A DNA stretch of 39,487 bases from the NCBI GenBank assembly GCA_020200135.1, contig JAIVJI010000076.1, positions 39,254 to 78,740 of the forward strand, given 5' to 3'. The position numbers were made by a program, and so were the translations under genes. Shown here piece by piece: positions 36,220-39,487 of the stretch; position 1 is the stretch's first letter; each line of letters begins with the position of its first letter. Under the pieces are notes generated by a model. The model was not told where the DNA came from. It searched no databases and saw nothing but the letters and a program-made list of their open reading frames with translations. Source of the stretch: Acidobacteriota bacterium. GTDB lineage: Bacteria > Acidobacteriota > Blastocatellia > Pyrinomonadales > Pyrinomonadaceae.

Positions 36220-39200
36220 ATGGGCACTCTCACTTTCCAACCAGTCGAGGAAGGGCTCTATCAGGCGTCGGGCGCCCTGGCGGGGCAGAAGGTTCTCGTC
36301 TACTGGCTGTGGCTGCAGAGCGGCAGCCCACCCTCGGGGAATATCACCGTCGACGACACCTGGAACACTTACTCGGGCTGTCACATCTTCATCCCGGCCG
36401 CCAAGCCCGTCACGGACGTGAGCGGCTTCGTCGCGGCGCTCCAGCAGACGTTCACCCCGCAGCAGGACAACGCGCGCTGGGTGTGCTGGGTCACAGACCC
36501 CGCGGGCGTCCCCGGCACGCTCAGTTGGGGCAGCGCAAACATCGTCACCGCCCCGCAGGGGCAGGTGACTAACCCGTTCTCGCCCTCGCTGGCCAACTTC
36601 AGTCTCAGCCTTCCGCAGGGCACCAACCTGACGTACGAGGCCAACCCCTCCCTGTCTCCGGGCACACCCTCCTTACAGTTCACCAACGGGAGCGGCAGCG
36701 CAATCGCGCTCGTGCGCGGCAGCGGTTCCGGCGTCAATCTGAACCCTGACAACGGGCTCTTGATTGTCCCCTTGAGCGGGGCGGCGACCGGGGCACTCCT
36801 GTTCGAGGCGACGTGGGATAGGGGGGAGTTTTATACCTTTTTCGCGGACGACCAGAGTTCGTGGGACACGCCGGGGGGAGCCGAGACGCGCTTCTTTTAC
36901 GGCCCCGAGGGCGGCGTCCAGACTCTGCGCTACCCCGTCTTCCCGCCCGAGTCGCAGGGCGCGGGGCAACTGGCGCTCGACGTGAGCCTCGACCCGCTCA
37001 ACGTCTGGGACAGCGGGCGCACTTTGTTCGCGCTCGACGTCGGGAGGTTCTCGTCGCAGGGGCTCTCGCTCCCCACCTCGGAATATTTCCGCACCACCGA
37101 CGGCCACGTGCTCAGCCTCGTCCCGCGGCAGGGGGCCGGCTACGCCCTCGGCGCGCGGCCGCAGGCCACGGGCGAGACGCAGGCCGATTCATACACCTAC
37201 CTGACGCCGGCCGGAATCTTCGACGCGCAGCGGGCGACGAAGGCGCCGGCCGGGGCCGTCGGCGCGGGCCCCGGCGACATACGCCACGTGATGTGCGGTC
37301 TGACCGGCACCGAATACCTGCTCGTCGAGCCGGGCGCGACCGTCGAGTTCGTGACTGGCAACAAGGCTTACACGCCGAGCTTCACCGCGCCCTCAGACTC
37401 GAATAATGTCGCCGCGACGCAGACGGACCCTTGCAACCCTGGCGACGGGGGCCAGCCCGTCGTGCCCGGCAGCCAGCTCACGGCGGATTTCACGACCGCC
37501 TGGATTCGCGTCAACCCCTCCTCGTCCCCGGCCGGAGGAATCGACTACGGTTACGCGGTTCAGCCCGAAGCCTCCGTCTATTACAGCACCGTCCAGAAGC
37601 CCCAGAACTCACTCCAGAGCACCCCTTACACCTACCCGCTCGCGCTCGGGTGCAGGGTCTCCTTGTTGGAGGAGGGCACGGGCGCCGCGCCGCCCGTGTC
37701 AGTCCCGCTGGCGCCCTACGGCGGCGTGTGGCCCGGCGGGTGGACGACCAGCCCGCCTGCGCCCTCGCTGCTCAAGGCGTTCGAGAGTCAGGTCATCGGC
37801 GTGGCGCGCCACGCCACCGCGCCCAAGGACACGGCCAACGGGCCGACCTTCTTCGACCCCGTGACACACGCCGGCGTCAACGGCGGGTTCGCCAAGACGC
37901 CCGAAGGTCTGCTCGTCCAGCTCAACGGCACCGCGTCGGGCGTACCCGGCACTATCAACACACTGTTCCTCGCCAAGAGTCCCAACAAGAGCCCCGTCGC
38001 GGGGGCCGAGCAACTGGCCTTCAAAGGTTTCAAGGGGGGCCAGATCGTCAGCCCGGCGCTCTCCAACGCGCTGATGAACGACAACCTGTTCATGGTCGTG
38101 ACGAACTACGACCCGACCAACCCTGCGACGCCGCTCGGCGGCTTCCTCAACGAGATACAGGTCGGCGAGTGGACGTTCAGGCTCGACGTGGGTTTCACCA
38201 CCGACCAGGGGACGACGCCGAAGACCACCCTCGTCTTCAAGTTCACCACCGGCTTCAGCGTCGTGGACCTCGTCGGCAACGCGGCCTACTGGCAGGAGTG
38301 GCAGACCTTCATCGACCCGGACCCCGCCAAGGTCAAGCTCGTCCAGAGCCAGCTCAACCAGTACCTCTGCACCGCGAACCCGGACAGCCCGTCCTACGGC
38401 GGCGCGCTCTTCGAGGACTTCTGGAGCAAGGTCACCGACCCGAACTGGACGGGCATCCTCGCCATCAACTGCGGGCTCGACGCCGCCGATCTGCCCGCCG
38501 ACCTGCAAGACCTGCTCGGCGGCATCGACGGCGAGCTGCGCGCGCACCACTTCGGCATCACCGTCAACCGCATCGCCGGGGCCGACAGCTCGAAGTGGCA
38601 GATAGGCGAGAGCTCCCTCTTCGCGCTCGTCCACTACCTGAAGGACTACCAGAAGCCGGCCGCGCCGACCGACTTCGGCTTCCAGGTCCTGAGGCTCAAC
38701 GTGCTGTTCGAGAACTCGACGCTGGCGCACTTCGACTCGCGCATCGCCGTCACCGTCCCGCAGCTCTTCGGCGCGAACGTCCTCCTCACGACGCCCTCGG
38801 GCGACCCGAACGTCCCGGCCGGTTATAACGTCGTCGAGATCGACGGCGTCTACCAGAAGCACGGCGACAGCGGCACGGTCGTCTTCGACACCAAGACGCC
38901 GCAGGTCTTCAGCTTCAAGACGGACGGCGGCACCGGCTTCCGCGTGATGAGCGAGGTCTACGTCACGGACGCGACGCTCGTCCCCGTCAGCTCGGTCAAC
39001 GACTCGGGCACCATCACCGTCCGCTCGAACTTCGCCCTCACGGGCGCGCTGGTCTTCACCGGCGACGTGAGCGCGAAGGCGCAGGGCGGGCAGACGGGGA
39101 GCGGCCTCGACCTCTTCTCGTACGGGGACGCGAAAGCCTCGCCCGTCACCGGGCTGGGATTTTCGGCCTACAACATCGGCATGACGACGCAGATTATGAA

Positions 39201-39487
39201 CAACGTCGGAAAGCTGACGCAGATAGCGCCGGACTTGAGCGCTTTCCGCGTCACGCCCGCGACCTCGGTCGAGCGCCCCGGCAGCCTCGTCCACGCCCTT
39301 CCGCTGAAGCTCATCTCGTTCGTCCAGCAGCCTTCGTCCTCGGGCTGGCCCGTCAAGTTCGACGGCCAGAGCGCGAGCCAGTTCGCCGCCGCCTACGCCT
39401 TGCAGTTCCAGGTCTCGCTCGGCTCGCTCGGCGCCCTGTCGGCCGTGGCCGACAGCCTCGACGTTGACCTGATGCTCTGCTGGCAGC
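36220..39487 (+). CDS. Giant unrecognised protein, 3' end outside window
   Basis: From ATG 36220 (MGTLTFQPVEEGLYQASGAL; GGAG at 36207-36210) one frame stays open for 1,089 codons to the window end without a stop. It is rich in Gly, Thr, Ser, Pro and aromatic residues, with alternating hydrophobic patterns that suggest many beta-sandwich modules. It has no signal peptide or membrane segment. Distinct blocks include TWNTYSGCHIFIPAAKPV (about 45-65), FFADDQSSWDTPGG (about 210), a His/Trp-rich segment around residues 690-790 with WSKVTDPNWTGILAINCGLD and ELRAHHFGITVNRI, and FGANVLLTTPSGD (about 850). I recognise no family. It follows the two YVFN genes and may be a structural or surface-associated partner. 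Several overlapping frames on both strands are shadows. Confidence 0.85.
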   Translation, partial: MGTLTFQPVEEGLYQASGALAGQKVLVYWLWLQSGSPPSGNITVDDTWNTYSGCHIFIPAAKPVTDVSGFVAALQQTFTPQQDNARWVCWVTDPAGVPGTLSWGSANIVTAPQGQVTNPFSPSLANFSLSLPQGTNLTYEANPSLSPGTPSLQFTNGSGSAIALVRGSGSGVNLNPDNGLLIVPLSGAATGALLFEATWDRGEFYTFFADDQSSWDTPGGAETRFFYGPEGGVQTLRYPVFPPESQGAGQLALDVSLDPLNVWDSGRTLFALDVGRFSSQGLSLPTSEYFRTTDGHVLSLVPRQGAGYALGARPQATGETQADSYTYLTPAGIFDAQRATKAPAGAVGAGPGDIRHVMCGLTGTEYLLVEPGATVEFVTGNKAYTPSFTAPSDSNNVAATQTDPCNPGDGGQPVVPGSQLTADFTTAWIRVNPSSSPAGGIDYGYAVQPEASVYYSTVQKPQNSLQSTPYTYPLALGCRVSLLEEGTGAAPPVSVPLAPYGGVWPGGWTTSPPAPSLLKAFESQVIGVARHATAPKDTANGPTFFDPVTHAGVNGGFAKTPEGLLVQLNGTASGVPGTINTLFLAKSPNKSPVAGAEQLAFKGFKGGQIVSPALSNALMNDNLFMVVTNYDPTNPATPLGGFLNEIQVGEWTFRLDVGFTTDQGTTPKTTLVFKFTTGFSVVDLVGNAAYWQEWQTFIDPDPAKVKLVQSQLNQYLCTANPDSPSYGGALFEDFWSKVTDPNWTGILAINCGLDAADLPADLQDLLGGIDGELRAHHFGITVNRIAGADSSKWQIGESSLFALVHYLKDYQKPAAPTDFGFQVLRLNVLFENSTLAHFDSRIAVTVPQLFGANVLLTTPSGDPNVPAGYNVVEIDGVYQKHGDSGTVVFDTKTPQVFSFKTDGGTGFRVMSEVYVTDATLVPVSSVNDSGTITVRSNFALTGALVFTGDVSAKAQGGQTGSGLDLFSYGDAKASPVTGLGFSAYNIGMTTQIMNNVGKLTQIAPDLSAFRVTPATSVERPGSLVHALPLKLISFVQQPSSSGWPVKFDGQSASQFAAAYALQFQVSLGSLGALSAVADSLDVDLMLCWQ

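Noticed and set aside
37431..39294. Long frames on both strands overlapping the giant gene
   Set aside because: The frame from 36220 is open to the window end with a protein-like composition. The others are Arg-rich or Asp/Val/Arg-rich and lack ribosome sites.

Overview
The window is GC-rich (roughly two-thirds G+C by eye) and looks like a chromosomal piece of an Acidobacteriota genome, most likely a Blastocatellia relative. That placement is inferred from the mix of families: an acidobacterial-type VWFA-related secreted protein, the N-terminal stub of a Ser/Thr kinase of the kind common in that phylum, an SBBP beta-propeller remnant, a giant RHS protein and a cyclic-glucan-synthase-like giant enzyme. 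No tRNA, rRNA, CRISPR array or insertion sequence could be recognised.

Layout. 1-1,800: the tail of an unknown gene, a Ser/Thr kinase stub and a decayed, internally deleted VWFA-type gene on the minus strand. 1,981-13,817 (+): a compact chemosensory operon of ten genes with very short gaps or overlaps: response regulator, CheA, CheW, a soluble MCP, a PAS-HEAT-repeat protein, CheR, CheB, a second response regulator, a CheC-type phosphatase, and a PAS hybrid histidine kinase. It holds a core signalling set (receptor, coupling protein, kinase, adaptation enzymes, two output regulators, a phosphatase) plus two sensory or scaffold additions. No CheD, CheZ or flagellar gene is in the window, so the output is unknown. 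13,880-23,667 (-): SelO protein AMPylase, then a cyclic beta-1,2-glucan-synthase-like gene split by a frameshift. 24,107-25,750 (-): a small charged protein, an RRM RNA-binding protein with a good intrinsic terminator, and two small cysteine-containing proteins. 25,913-33,975 (+): a sigma70-like promoter, a small exported protein, a 2,152-residue RHS protein with two discoidin-like domains and a variable C-terminus resembling an L,D-transpeptidase-type toxin, and an overlapping exported partner gene. 33,966-34,486 (-): an SBBP remnant. 34,972 to the end (+): two paralogous small proteins (YVFN...DLWLY...LFDT family) with basic Gly/Lys/Arg tails, followed by a very large unrecognised protein that runs off the window.

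The most interesting candidates for undescribed biology are (i) the three-gene YVFN/giant-protein cassette at the right end, (ii) the RHS/LDT-like toxin with its exported partner, and (iii) the chemosensory operon built around an exceptionally long soluble receptor kept in a strict 28-residue register and a PAS-HEAT protein. A separate oddity is that at least four genes (VWFA, MCP, glucan synthase, SBBP) appear to have lost internal segments. This is either real decay or a recurrent sequencing or assembly fault, and it limits how far the broken genes can be interpreted.
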